From the NCBI GenBank assembly GCA_030144725.1, contig JASKMD010000025.1:4563804-4627803 (forward strand): DNA of 64,000 nucleotides. The letters run 5' to 3'. The first letter of the stretch is position 1. Every line of letters begins with the position of its first letter. Source of the stretch: Haematococcus lacustris. Its lineage: Eukaryota > Chlorophyta > Chlorophyceae > Chlamydomonadales > Haematococcaceae. A model generated the notes under the pieces. That model saw only the letters and a list, made by a program, of their open reading frames with translations. It had not been told where the DNA came from and made no database searches. Positions 10,366 through 20,707 of this stretch are shown one piece after another. A program made the position numbers and the translations under genes.

Positions 10366-10566
10366 GTGTAATTGAGTTTTACGTAGGCGAAGCTCTATTG
10401 GCGCGGCGAAGCCGCGCAATGTGATGCTTCTTGTCACCTGCCATGGTGTTGGCCGGCTGTTACGTGTTCGTTGGTAACACTTTTTGTTAATACACCAGGT
10501 CGCTGCAGTTAACGATTCTTAAAACGAGGTCTATTAACGATTACAACTGAGTAAAACTCAATTACC
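10366..10566 (+). repeat. Foldback spacer unit, last copy
   Basis: Matches 9962-10165 with a few substitutions (cacctgccatgg for cacctgcgatgg, ggtaacactt for ggcaaccact). The island ends near actataattata at 10594; the same word stands at 7051 at the other end of the island. Confidence 0.85.
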
Positions 10567-10607
10567 TACTACTTATCAAATCCGAGCCAACTATAATTAT
10601 ATGGGCG

Positions 10608-10650
10608 TACCCTTAGGGGTTAGGGGTTTAGGGGTTAGGAGTTAGGGGTA
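10608..10650. repeat. Short degenerate telomere-like tract
   Basis: Five variants of TTAGGG(G) in about 40 bp (cttaggggttaggggtttaggggttaggagttaggggt). The plant and algal telomere unit is TTTAGGG or TTTTAGGG, so this is an interstitial relic or chance low-complexity sequence. Confidence 0.5.
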
Positions 10651-12837
10651 TGATGCCGTTATGGGCACGCTCGTGGAATCTCGACACCCGCGTACCCCAA
10701 CAGCACCTGCACTATTGCAGCCGGCTGTGGCACCGGCCATGCCCGCTGCTCCTGCTGCTGGTCACCCCTCCCATTGAACCACCAACCCCCCTAACGATAA
10801 GGGACAACGGCTTTTCCGGACTCATTTCTGCACGGATTTACACGCGGATTGAAGCGTCGGAATGCTGCCGCCCTGAGCCACACGCTGAGCTGGTCGGGCA
10901 TGTTGCCGGGTATCCGACCCTACCGAGCCTGCGGACTTGATGTACGCTGACCCAGTAGCAGTGAGTCCCTGCTTAACGCGATGGATAGTGCGCGATGTGC
11001 GAGGAGCCCGACTTCATGTCCAACATCGTGACTAACATGCGCTGGCCCAGGGGCTCTGAAACTAGGAGGAGACCACAGTAGGAGCACAGCAGTGGCAACT
11101 GCACCGATCCCTTGTTGATTAGGCTCTAAGAGGTGGGCTAAATCCTCCATGCTGCCCCACTCTGCTGATGCCAGTCTGGCAACCATCGAAGTGAATCGAA
11201 GTCTCCAGCCCTGCGTCAATAGCTAGGGAACTCAACTGTGGACCCCCTGCCAAGTCCTCAACATTTCCCAAGATTTCCCAAGAGGGATTTTAAAAGCTGG
11301 CGTGTGCACATGCCTGCAGGTATGGGCTTGTACTCCAAATCCCACCCCTACAAACGGCAGGGGGTCCAGGCTGCCCGCTGTGCGTGTTGTGTGAGGTCTA
11401 CGCCAGCTGGCAGCACCGGCTGGGTGGAGATCCATGTGGAGGGGGAGGCAGCCTCCTACCGCTCCGGACGCAGTCACACAGCCATTGGCCAGGTCACAGC
11501 CCAGATGTCTGAAGTCATCATGGCCTGCTCCAACCTAAAGCCTCGACTGGTTCCACTGGCCCACAGAACATGTGCTGAGGCTGTTGCGGCTGCGCATGCC
11601 GTGGGCCAGCAGCTGCGGGGGCAGGAGCCAGCCAGCCAGCTCCAGCCCATGCCCCATCTCAGCTCCACACCCACGCAAGCACCTGCACAGCCTGGGCCAG
11701 CCCATGCGCCCTGCCCCTGCCATCTCCCAGACCAACCACCCTCGCACCCATTACATGGTGGTTCAATGGGAGGGGTGACCTGCTACAGCCCAGGCCCTAG
11801 CACAACCCCAGCGAACGGCGCCTACTGTCACTAGTGCGGTGCACGTGATAGACACAGGTGAGCTGGGCTCAACCGGCCCACAACGTCCTTGAGGTCTTCA
11901 TTGAAGACTTCAAAGCACAGGTGTACTGAAACACAACCCTACACCAGGGGTACATGAGTTAAACGAGGAGTTAAACACAAGTAAACAATTGGAAAGGCAG
12001 GCTCCAGGTCCAGCGCTTAAGTGAGCCCACACTACAGCTGTGGGCCTGCCTGCGTGCTGGGGCTGAAGGGCCGGACAGCCTGCCTAACTCCTCCTCTTCC
12101 AGCAATTCCCCGTTACCGGTCTCTATGGTGTCTGACGCCCGCCCACCTCCGCCACGGAGCCCGTCAGAACCGCCATGAGAAGGGCATCCTGAGCCCCCTC
12201 TTCCGCATGCCCCTTACGCACCCCTGCCGCCCCAAGCCTCATATCAAAGAAGGCCAGTGCGTGCCTGGGCAGATACCACTGCGTGGTTGATATCTGGTTT
12301 TAAATGTTTCTTTCCATGTCACATGGTGTTGAGTACGAGGCTTGCAAGTTGCAACCGCTGCACAACGGATGGTGTGCAGAACTTCTTTCTATGCCATCAC
12401 CAGATGAGCTGTGGCATGCAGACTGCTGGCCAATCCCGGGGCTTACTCAGCTCCACTCTTTCGCAAGCAGCAGCTCAGCTCCTCAGCCTCATTCTAGTGC
12501 ACGAGTCCATCGAACACCAAACACCGCATCCACCACTTGTTTGATGATGATTGTTGTTGGGGCAGGGGCTACCTTCCCACCACCTTCACCTCCCCTCCAC
12601 CTCCTACACCACTAACGCTCCTCCGTACCTCGCTCCCACTTCATAGCCTCTGCTTGGCCTCCCCATGACCCACAGTCACTATGACATCTGCTAGCTCATG
12701 TGATTAGTAGCACTTTTGCTGACTGCCTGCTCATGCTGCCTGCTTCTGCTGCCTGCTCCTGCTCCTACCAGCTCCTGCTGCCTCTCTGCCGTTGCCTGTG
12801 CCTGCTGCTGCCTGCCGCTGCCTGCTCCTGCCGTTGC
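10651..12837. other. About 2.2 kb without an assignable gene
   Basis: The longest frame, 11238-11834 plus, is proline/alanine-rich in its second half and matches no family I know. Its codon use could be host-like, but I cannot support a start, splice sites or a domain. The rest is unremarkable. Confidence 0.4.
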
Positions 12838-13275
12838 CTGTGCCTGCTGCCTACTGCCTACTGCCTGCTGCCTGCTGCCTGCTGCCTGCTGCCTGCTGCC
12901 TGCTGCCTGCTGCTTGCTGCCTGCTGCCTGCTGCCTGCTGCCTGCTGCCTGCTGCCTGCTGCCTGCTGCCTGCTGCCTGCTGCCTGCTGCCTACTGCCTA
13001 CTGCCTGCTGCCTGCTGCCTGCTGCCTGCTGCCTGCGCCTGCTGCCTGCTGCCTGCTGCCTGCTGCCTGCTGCCTGCTGCCTGCTGCCTGCTGCCTACTG
13101 CCTACTGCCTGCTGCCTGCTGCCTGCTGCCTGCTGCCTGCGCCTGCTGCCTGCTGCCTGCTGCCTGCTGCCTGCTGCCTGCTGCCTGCTGCCTGCTGCCT
13201 GCTGCCTGCTGCCTGCTGCCTACTGCCTACTGCCTGCTGCCTGCTGCCTGCTGCCTGCTGCCTGCGCCTGCTGCC
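12838..13275. repeat. CTGCCTG heptamer minisatellite
   Basis: About 60 near-perfect copies of a 7-bp unit, with cctactgcctactg and cctgcgcctg variants spaced at regular distances. This shows a higher-order repeat made of blocks of heptamers. Because 7 is not a multiple of 3, all three plus frames stay open and read a leucine-proline-alanine-cysteine-rich repeat; this is a repeat artefact and not a protein. Confidence 0.92.
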
Positions 13276-14413
13276 TTCAGGTCTCTATTTGTCAGGCCTG
13301 TGGACCTGCTGACTAGCCAGGTCATGCTGGACATGCGTCAGCAGCGGGCACAACAAGGGGCTTGCTGGCCTGTGCAGCGCTGCGCTGGCGGTACTGGGTC
13401 AGCAGGGTGTTAGCCAGGAAGCCCACCACTGCTGCTGCCACCGCCACGGCTGGCCAGAACCAGGTCATGGGCCTGCCAGCCGTGGTGACGCCCTGCTCAA
13501 AGGCCAGCAGCAGGCAGCAGCAGCAGTGGTAGCAGGGTCAGTAGGCGGCAGCAGGAGCGGCAGCTGGAGCGATTGTCGGTCACAGCAGGGGTCTAGAAGA
13601 CAACCGGACCTGTCTGATTTAGATCTCTGATGACGGGATCAGGCGGTGGCAGAAGAAGCAGGCAGCGGCAGGAGCAGGAGCAGGCGGGGGCAGGAGCAGC
13701 AGCAGCAGCAGCCCCGCACAATCGCAGCGGGTCTAGCGGGGCAGAGGGAGGCCTGGTAAATTGCTGGATCTGGCATCTGAGGTCAGAAAGCCTGAGGTCA
13801 TGAGGGCCAGCTGCCAGGTGCAACAAGGGTGATCAGAAGGTCTGCAGCATGTCTGGGTGGGAGTGGAGTGGCAAGGGCAAAGCGCATGGGCGCATGGGCC
13901 ACATGGGCGCATGGGCCACATGGGCGCAGCTGGCATGGGCAAACACCCCAGGCAGGGGGGCTGCATCTGGGCTGGGATGGGAATTGGTGTTTGCTCTGTG
14001 AGGCTGCATGCCCTCATTATGCCTGACCCTGGCCAGGATATCAACCTGGACACCCACCGCGGCTGAGCCGGCGCCAGCACACCCAAACACAGCTGGAGGC
14101 TGCATGTAGCAGCATGCCTGAATTTGGCAAGACCACCCCACCCCACTCTAAGCACCTGCCCCGGCTGAGCATCTCACAGGAGCAGCGGACTTGCACCCCC
14201 ACACCCCACACCCTGGAGCCAGGACCCTCCCTCAATCTGAGCACCAGCCACAGCCACTGCCACTGGTCACATCTGGGCCGGCAGCGGTGCACCCTTACGC
14301 CTACACTGGTGCCACTATGCCCCCCTGCACCCCGCTGCAAAGCCCCACCAAGGCTCCGTGGCCCTGAGAGCAACAGGCACCTGTCAGCAGTGCATAGAGA
14401 CGTGCGAGGGGTA
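13276..14413. other. Unassigned sequence
   Basis: Rich in gcagcaggc and cgcatgggccacatggg direct repeats (13885-13925). Overlapping open frames on both strands show no domain. Confidence 0.4.
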
Positions 14414-14545
14414 GGAAAGAAAGGAAGAGAGAAAGAAAGAAAGAAAGAAAGACTACGCCCTGGCCGTCAGGCGTGCATTAAGGGAGGAGAGTAGCCGCGG
14501 AGCATGCCCTTTCTACCCTCCCACCAGGGACACATGTGAGGGGAG
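14414..14545 (-). mobile_element. 5'-truncated 3' tail of a Dualen-like retrotransposon
   Basis: Starts with a GAAA microsatellite and continues gactacgccct, ccgtc, ggcgtgcattaagg, gagagtagcc, accctcccacc. This is the same order as 18930-19030, the 3' end of the full-length element, with about 85-90 percent identity by eye. It represents an independent, severely 5'-truncated insertion ending in the same (CTTT)n tail. Confidence 0.8.
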
Positions 14546-14966
14546 AGGTAGTGCAGTAGGGCCTGAGAAAGTAAGAGCAGAAGGCAGCAGCAGAAGGCAG
14601 CAGCCGCAGTGGTAGCAAAGAGTCGGAAAGGATGAGCCAAGGTGTACTGAGACCTAGGCCAGAAAGCAGGTCACGATTTGCTGCCCTGGGTCATGGCCTG
14701 TCCTAGCCCTCAGCCTAGCCCTAGCCCTCCCCTGTCAACCCTGACCCTAACCCCAGCACAGCGTCCAGTAGCCACTGGTGGTGCTGCCAGCTGTCCCTCC
14801 ACGAGAGGGGCAGACCCCATGCTACAGCAACAGCGCCATTGCAGAGGCATTCCTTTTCCTGCAGGGGGCTGCTGTATGAAGCTGTCAAAAGTTGCATGAG
14901 TGACATCGCCTCCTGGGTATAAGTAGGAGCTCAGCAGGTGTGAGCTGATATGAGCCTAGTGGCGCA

Positions 14967-16784
14967 ATGCCTCCGAGGAAGCGCCCCAGTAGTGCGGATG
15001 AAGATCCGCATCCTATTGAAAGCCCGCGAAAACAAGGTTCGTCGTAGTCGTGGTGTGGTCCGCTACAACTGTGCAGTCCGTCGACATCCGCGCTGCTTCT
15101 GTTCATGCCAGCGCAGGTCCAGGCAAACAACGCGAGGAGCGTAGGGCTGAATGGAAAACCCAGCGCCGACAGGTGCGCACCCCCCCCCGCCTTGTATGCC
15201 CCCGCATTGTTAGTGTCCCCGCATTGTGTCCCCGCATTGTGTCCCTGCGTGGCTGCAAGAAGACGAAGCGGAAGCTGATGGCACATTTCCAGCTGAGGGC
15301 TGGGGTGCACAGCCAGCTCCGCGTCATCGCCTCACTGTATGTGCTCAGGATCTTCCTGACATGCCTGGTGGGCTACCCCACCCCGGGGTTCCGCAGCGCC
15401 CCCACACCTCCAGCCGTGCAGCCTCCCCGTGCACTGGATGCTGCCCCCTTACCCCAACTCCCCCTGCGTGTCCCTGCCCAGCCAGCCAGCATGGCTATGG
15501 ATTGGGAGCCTGAGGCTGAGCCAGAGCCTGAGCCTGAGCCTGCCCCAGCACCACCCACGCTGCGGCCACCCAGCGCCCGCCTTGCTGCCCGCCACCCCCA
15601 GGTCAAGCATGGCAGTGGCTTCAACAATGCCCGCCGTGACACTGAGAGGTGGCTGGCTCCGATCAAGCCCCACCTCCAGCACCTGGCAGCAGCAAGCTCA
15701 GCTGGCACCTCCCTGGTGGCCAACTTGAAGCACATCACTGTCACCCTGGCCACCTGGGATGCGGTGTGGGAGGTGTACCTGGACCCCAAATGGGCACAGC
15801 AGCGGCTGAGGCTGTACGGGGCTCAGGACCGGACACTGGAGCAGTTCTTCAAGAAGGTGAGGGTGGGTGGGAAAGAGGGAGGGTAAGGGACTGAAAGTTG
15901 GTGGATCAGTAAGAAGTAAGCATGGTGCTGCCTGTGACATGCCTGTGACATGCCAATGTCATGTCAGCCACCATATCAGCCACCATGTGTGTCCCTTGTG
16001 TGCATGGCTGCAGTTGGAGGAGGAGATGGCGGAGTTGTCCATAAAGCGCCATGGGCGTGCCAAGCAGCTGGTGGTGTTCTTTGGAGCAGCTAGCATTGGC
16101 ACCAGGGGTGGCTGGGGTGCTGATGCGGTGTTGCGTGCCTGCCGCAAGGTGGTGTGCAGGCCCAGGGGCACAGACCAGCGGCGGGGCAGGGTGGTGCTAG
16201 TGGATGAGCACCACACCAGCCGGGTCAGCTCAGCAGTGAATGGCCAGCAGCCCTGTGAGAGGCAGCTGAACAAGCGCAGGGCCACCAGGCCTGCAAGCTG
16301 GAAGCCCCCAGCAGGGCAGGTGGAACATCGCCTTGTCCGCCCAGCCTAGAGCCAGCAGCACGACCAGCCGGTGCGGGGCATGATGTGGTGCCCGGTAGTG
16401 GCCCCCCGCAAGCCCCCACAGGCCCCACGCAGCAGCCAGGCAGAGACACAGCCTGCAGCCTCGGAGCCTGGGCCCAGCACTCCCCTGCCAGCCAAGCGCA
16501 GCAAGCGCACCAAGGCTGAGCCGGCAGCTGAGCCCACAAAGGGCACAGGCAAGGCTGCCAAGGCAAAGCCAGCGCCACAGCCAGGCAGGTGGCTGGACAG
16601 GGACTGCAATGCGGCACTGAACATGCAGCGCATTGGGGAGAGCAGGTGGCGCCCGCTGGAGCTGTGCTACTGGCCAGAGCAAGGGAAGCTGCCAGCCAAG
16701 GGCAAGGAGTACCCAGGCCTGGGCTACAAGCGCCTGCGAGACAAGCAACCCAAGGCCCAGCAGCAGCCTGCTGCGGCACAGTAG
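14967..16784 (+). pseudogene. Fanzor (eukaryotic TnpB-like RNA-guided nuclease) relic, copy A
   Basis: The C-terminal half has the Fanzor RuvC layout: RLRLYGAQDR helix, KQLVVFFGAASIG strand, VDEHHTS (RuvC-II glutamate at 16206), MMWCP, and LDRDCNAALNM (RuvC-III aspartate at 16602). A GT-AG intron at 15857-16013 joins FFKK to LEEEMAELS in phase. One in-frame TAG at 16347-16349 interrupts the protein where copy B has tryptophan. The usual paired cysteines of the zinc ribbon are mostly missing. The N-terminus is uncertain: ATG at 14967 starts MPPRKRPSSADEDP, a basic NLS-like start, but the frame to 15050 needs another intron, and I do not see a RuvC-I DxG motif. I infer a once mobile, now probably dead nuclease gene. 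Confidence 0.72.
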
Positions 16785-16905
16785 TGTGTGTCTCCCTTAT
16801 AGCTGTCATCAGCTAACAATCAGTGCATGTTTTGTCATGCCAACTCTACGGTGTAGCCCTAACGGGTCAGGCAATGCTGTAGGTGGTAGGCGACCATGAC
16901 CATGT
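16785..16905 (+). other. Conserved 3' tail shared by Fanzor copies A and B (candidate guide-RNA scaffold)
   Basis: After the stop codon, copy A reads gtgtgtc, agctgtcatcagct, gcatgtttt, gtcatgccaactctac, gtagccct, gtaggtggtaggc. Copy B has the same order on the minus strand, interrupted by the Dualen insertion (30980-30891, then 18929-18855). Similarity fades near 16905. In TnpB/Fanzor systems the guide RNA usually arises from this end; the RNA role here is inference. Confidence 0.5.
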
Positions 16906-16962
16906 GTATACCATGTGCAAGCCATGTGTATGGCATGTGTATGCCATGTGTATGCCATGTGC
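16898..16962. repeat. CATGTGTATGC-type tandem repeat
   Basis: Six degenerate copies of ccatgtgtatg directly follow the end of the Fanzor copy A homology. Confidence 0.75.
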
Positions 16963-18854
16963 ATGGAAACTGCAATGAAGACTCACCCAGAGACCCCTCA
17001 CACAAATCACCATGCCAGCCTTGAACTCCATGGCTGCAGGCAGGGCAAGGCAGCAGCGGGTTGTCAGGGTGGGTTTGGGTGAGTCCTGCATGCTACACAG
17101 CGCCGCAGTGGGCAGAGTGGGTGCTGCCTGAGCTGGCCTGGTTGCGAGCCTGAGGGTGGGCTGTGAGCGGGCGCTGCTTACTGATGCCGGGGTTCAGATT
17201 GTAGAAGTCATGTTGGTTTAGGCTGAACATTCTGAACACTGTCTCAGGGCCTTCGTAACCCTGCAGGTGGAGGAGAGAGGGCGTTGAGCACCAGAACCCT
17301 TGTCCCTGCCAAAGCCGGGCCAACAAGCCTTAGGAGCAGCAGGAGCAGCTGTGGTGGAGATGAGGCATCCCAGTGGCGTCAACGCTGGCACCAGCCCAAG
17401 CATTGCCTCGCCTGCATCTCGTAGGTCTCCTGACAGTCCACACCCAGCGCCAGAAACTTTGCCTTCGAGTCCTGATTCATGGCCCCTGTAGTGGCAGTGG
17501 CAACTGCGTCATAGCTGTAGACAGGAAATGCCTGATCCCAGGCGCATGTCGGATGAAAGGACGGTCGCAGGTCACATGCTCACCATGAATGACCGCCACG
17601 TTCAGCGTGTGCTGGTGCGTTTGGAACCATATCAGCGCGCTGACTACGGCGAGTAGTAAGAGAGCAAACAGGAACAGGGTGCTATTTTTCATCTAGATGT
17701 CTGTCTGTCTGTCTGTCTGTCTGTTTATGTCTGTTGTCTGGTAGTTGTATGGCAGGTGTTCGATGTTCGATGTTTGTCTGTCACGGTTTATTTGCTGTCC
17801 TTCCCGCCATTGCCATCCCTATTATGCGAGCGTCAGCTGCTGTCTTGATCGTAGCTTTGATGCGATCGCGTTGACACCGCGCTGAGACATGTTTCAAAAC
17901 CTGATGCAACCATGGGCCATAGCACCCCAAATCATCCACACTTGCAATGGCTACACACCTCTCGTGAGCGTCAGCATACGTCTACCATGGACTCTGTCAC
18001 CGGAGCTACAATCAGTGGCTGTTTACCACCAGAGCTCAAGTGCAGCTTCGTCAAGCTACGGCAGAGTTACAATCCACAAAAGCCACTCCAGATAAACTAC
18101 CATATTCGTAGTGGCACAAGGCGCTGTCTTTGAGGAATGTCACCCTACCAGAGAAGTCACACCTGGCTTGAGACTCCTCCGCACTCCTAGCTCTACCACG
18201 CACCCCATGACAGCTGCCTGACCCACAGGCAGTGATGCAGAATTACATGTAATAGTACAAAATTAGGACCCTGCACAGGGTCAGTATTGGTGAGGCCATA
18301 TGCAGGGTCGGTAGTTCTTCTATCAAGGTTCCTGGTGTCAGTAAAGGTTGTCTAAGGATGACCCTACACAACTTTCACAATGTCGGCTGAAGAAAACTAG
18401 CCAGTGGCGAGAAAAGCTGGTTGTCATTCCCTTGTAATTACATGCAATTTACATGTAATTACATACGTGATTACGTAATTACACGGCGTAAGTAAGTAAG
18501 TAATTTTGTAATGCCGCATCACTGCCCACAGGGCATGTTCGGCATGGTCGACCCACATACATATGAACATACATATACACATAGCAGTATGGCTGGGACA
18601 CCTGCATGGTACCACCCCCTGTCTTGCAAGGGCCCATGCAAACGTCTGTGCAGCCAACAACACACCTGCAAACAACTCGCCCTGCGCTGTAGCCCACACG
18701 TGCTGGAAGTGAAGCCGCTCCAGCCCCCTTGTCCTTCACTAGGGCCTCCATTTTAGCCGTACCACTAGTGACCACTAGTGACCACTAGGGATCAATAGTG
18801 GGACTACTCAGTTGGTGTCAATGGGCTGTGAGTAGATCCAATGCACATGGACAT
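16963..18854. other. Unassigned sequence with small repeats
   Basis: Contains (GTCT) tetramers at 17699-17722, an AT-rich palindromic patch near 18435-18485 (ttacatgtaattacatacgtgattacgtaattac), GTAA tetramers near 18488, and three tandem gaccactagt units at 18766-18790. Open frames are short and show no domain. Confidence 0.5.
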
Positions 18855-18929
18855 GGTGCATGAGTGCCTACCACCTACAGTATTACCTGACCGCGAGGGC
18901 TATAGTGTAGAGTTGGCATGACCAACATG
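18855..18929 (-). mobile_element. Distal part of the Fanzor copy B 3' tail
   Basis: The reverse complement reads catgttggtcatgccaactctacactatagccct, ggtcaggtaat, ctgtaggtggtaggc. It aligns with 16830-16900 of copy A. The rest of copy B lies 12 kb away at 30891-31705, on the far side of the Dualen insertion. Confidence 0.8.
18918..18929. repeat. Target site duplication, left copy
   Basis: ATGACCAACATG, identical to 30891-30902, and immediately next to the (GAAA)n 3' tail of the retrotransposon. Confidence 0.88.
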
Positions 18930-19111
18930 AAAGAAAGAAAGAAAGACTACGCCCTCGCCGTCGGGCGTGCATTAAGGGGGGAGAGTAGCCTCGGGGCGTG
19001 CCCTTGCTACCCTCCCACCGGAGACAGGTGGGGGGGGGGTGGGGAGGGAGGGTTGCCAGGCTACCGGGCGCACCCAGGGGCCATGTCAACATCCTCCCTC
19101 CCCCGCATAGC
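18930..19111 (-). other. 3' UTR and microsatellite tail of the retrotransposon
   Basis: Contains a C-rich block (complement of gtgggggggggtgggg at 19027-19042) and ends in four CTTT units. The 3' half is conserved in the truncated copy at 14414-14545, so it is probably what the RT recognises for target-primed synthesis. Confidence 0.7.
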
Positions 19112-20707
19112 TCATCCAGCCGGTGCCCTTGCCGTTCGTGTCCATTGTTTATTTTGCTTTCTTTGCTGTTTCGGCGGTTCAGCTTGCCGTCTCGCTACAA
19201 CGAGTGCATGTGCAGTTTGTATCGCATGTCGGTGTAGCCACTTCAGCAGGTTGTCGTTTGTGTCCTGGACTCCTAGCTCTAGAAGTCGCTTGTGGGTGTG
19301 GTCCTTGTATATTGTGCCACCCACTCCTAGCATGATGTTGATTTGTTTCGCGGAGGCACAGTTGATGCCTGGTTGGAGTGCTTGGAGCAAGTTGGCGTGC
19401 TGCGCAGTCGCTTTGTGTAGTTGTTCCGTTGGGTCGGTGTCCATGCAATATTTTATTTCTATCAGGGTCACATGTCTATGCCTGTGCGGGATCTTCGTCG
19501 CCGGTCCTTCGTAGGGCCCGTTTGGGGAGATAATCACGGCGTCCGGGTAGGTGATTCGTCCTGTAGTGGTGGGGTCTATATCGAGCGCGCGTCTCAGGTT
19601 TCTGCGTTTGAGCTTGCTTTTAATCGGAGAAGCTGTGTCGCTGTCCTCGTACAGGTCGCCGACATCGGTGAAGACCAGGCCGGCGCCGAGGGCTCCATCC
19701 TGCACGGCTCGGAGGATGGCGCGGCCGGCCGCGTTGTGGCGGTGCGTGACTAGCTTGTTCGTAGCAGTGCAACCTGACAGGATGTGTAGAGCGCTGTCCG
19801 GCTGGCCGCATAGTGGGCAGTTTGTGCTGTCGCTGAGCCCAAAACGGACTGCGTGCTTCTGATTGTAGAGAGTGCCAGTTCTATAGCGCATTATGCACCG
19901 TTGTTGTGGCGTGGTGATGGCCCCATCGCGCCAAAGGAAGTTGCTCATCTTGTGCGCTATGAGGGTGATAGACTGCCAGGCCTCATAGTAGATAGAGTCT
20001 TGATTGGCCAGTCCTAGTCTATGTCTGATGTGCATGTGTGTTTTCAGGCTGCCCATCAGGTCTCCTAGTGGCTGGGGGGGGTGGTCCTCCTTCCCAGGAG
20101 TTTGCAGCCAATGGGTGTCGTGGTAGGGATCCTTGCAACCTGGGATGGTGATATCATGGTTATCATGTTGTGCTGCCAGTTTGGCTGTGTGGTCGGCGTA
20201 TTCGTTGCCAATGATGCCAGTGTGTGCTCTCACCTTGAAGAGGTGTATCGTGGTAGGGCTAGCTTTGATTGTTTGTACTATGGTGGTAAGGATATCCTTG
20301 TGCTTGTGCAGGTGGAGACGCATGGGTTGGAGGACAGCCATCCTTATTAGAAACATGGCGGTGAGGCTGTCGGTGGCGATGTGTGTGTGCCCTTGATCTA
20401 GTGCTGCCTTGATGGCTGCGAGTTCGGCTCTTGTGATCGTGTTGGTAGCCCCCTCTCCACTGGGGTTGATGGTTTGGTGTTGTTGTGTGCCCTGGGGGTG
20501 GTAGATGCCTGCTCCAATGCGTTGGAGTGCTCCTGGTGCTGTGGTGCAGCTGCCATCGGTGTATGTCCATGATTTCCAGTCCCCAACCTTTGATTGGAGG
20601 TGGGTGCCACTCCAGTAGTTATCGAGGGTGTGAGAGGTGGGGGGGAGGGCTGTGGGGGGTGTTGGTGTATCTTGGGGTAGTTTCCTGTAGGTGCCGGCCC
20701 CTGTCAA
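19112..20707 (-). CDS. Dualen RNase H, zinc finger and restriction-like endonuclease
   Basis: A 531-residue frame. RNase H residues: Asp51 in YTDGS, Glu95 in TRAEL, Asp113 in ATDSL, His162 in RAHTG, Asp172 in EYAD. A CPLCGQPDSALHILSGC zinc finger follows near 300. A PD-(D/E)xK nuclease core follows: YPDAV near 388 and LIEIKYC near 415, with a helix HKATAQHANLLQAL. The C-terminus is basic and glutamine-rich. The frame overlaps the main polyprotein by 89 bp in another frame, and both open across a run of 13 C (minus strand). This is either a frameshift in a once continuous polyprotein or a separate or frameshifted product. The Met start is arbitrary if it is made by frameshifting. Confidence 0.85.
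   Translation of the reverse strand: MTGAGTYRKLPQDTPTPPTALPPTSHTLDNYWSGTHLQSKVGDWKSWTYTDGSCTTAPGALQRIGAGIYHPQGTQQHQTINPSGEGATNTITRAELAAIKAALDQGHTHIATDSLTAMFLIRMAVLQPMRLHLHKHKDILTTIVQTIKASPTTIHLFKVRAHTGIIGNEYADHTAKLAAQHDNHDITIPGCKDPYHDTHWLQTPGKEDHPPQPLGDLMGSLKTHMHIRHRLGLANQDSIYYEAWQSITLIAHKMSNFLWRDGAITTPQQRCIMRYRTGTLYNQKHAVRFGLSDSTNCPLCGQPDSALHILSGCTATNKLVTHRHNAAGRAILRAVQDGALGAGLVFTDVGDLYEDSDTASPIKSKLKRRNLRRALDIDPTTTGRITYPDAVIISPNGPYEGPATKIPHRHRHVTLIEIKYCMDTDPTEQLHKATAQHANLLQALQPGINCASAKQINIMLGVGGTIYKDHTHKRLLELGVQDTNDNLLKWLHRHAIQTAHALVVARRQAEPPKQQRKQNKQWTRTARAPAG

Noticed and set aside
11238..11834. 198-codon plus-strand frame as a host gene
   Set aside because: No recognisable domain, no splice context and Pro/Ala-rich drift in the second half; left as unassigned.
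12700..13413. Open frames of up to 237 codons rich in Leu-Pro-Ala-Cys
   Set aside because: Produced by the heptamer minisatellite, open in all three frames; no start context, domain or splice support.
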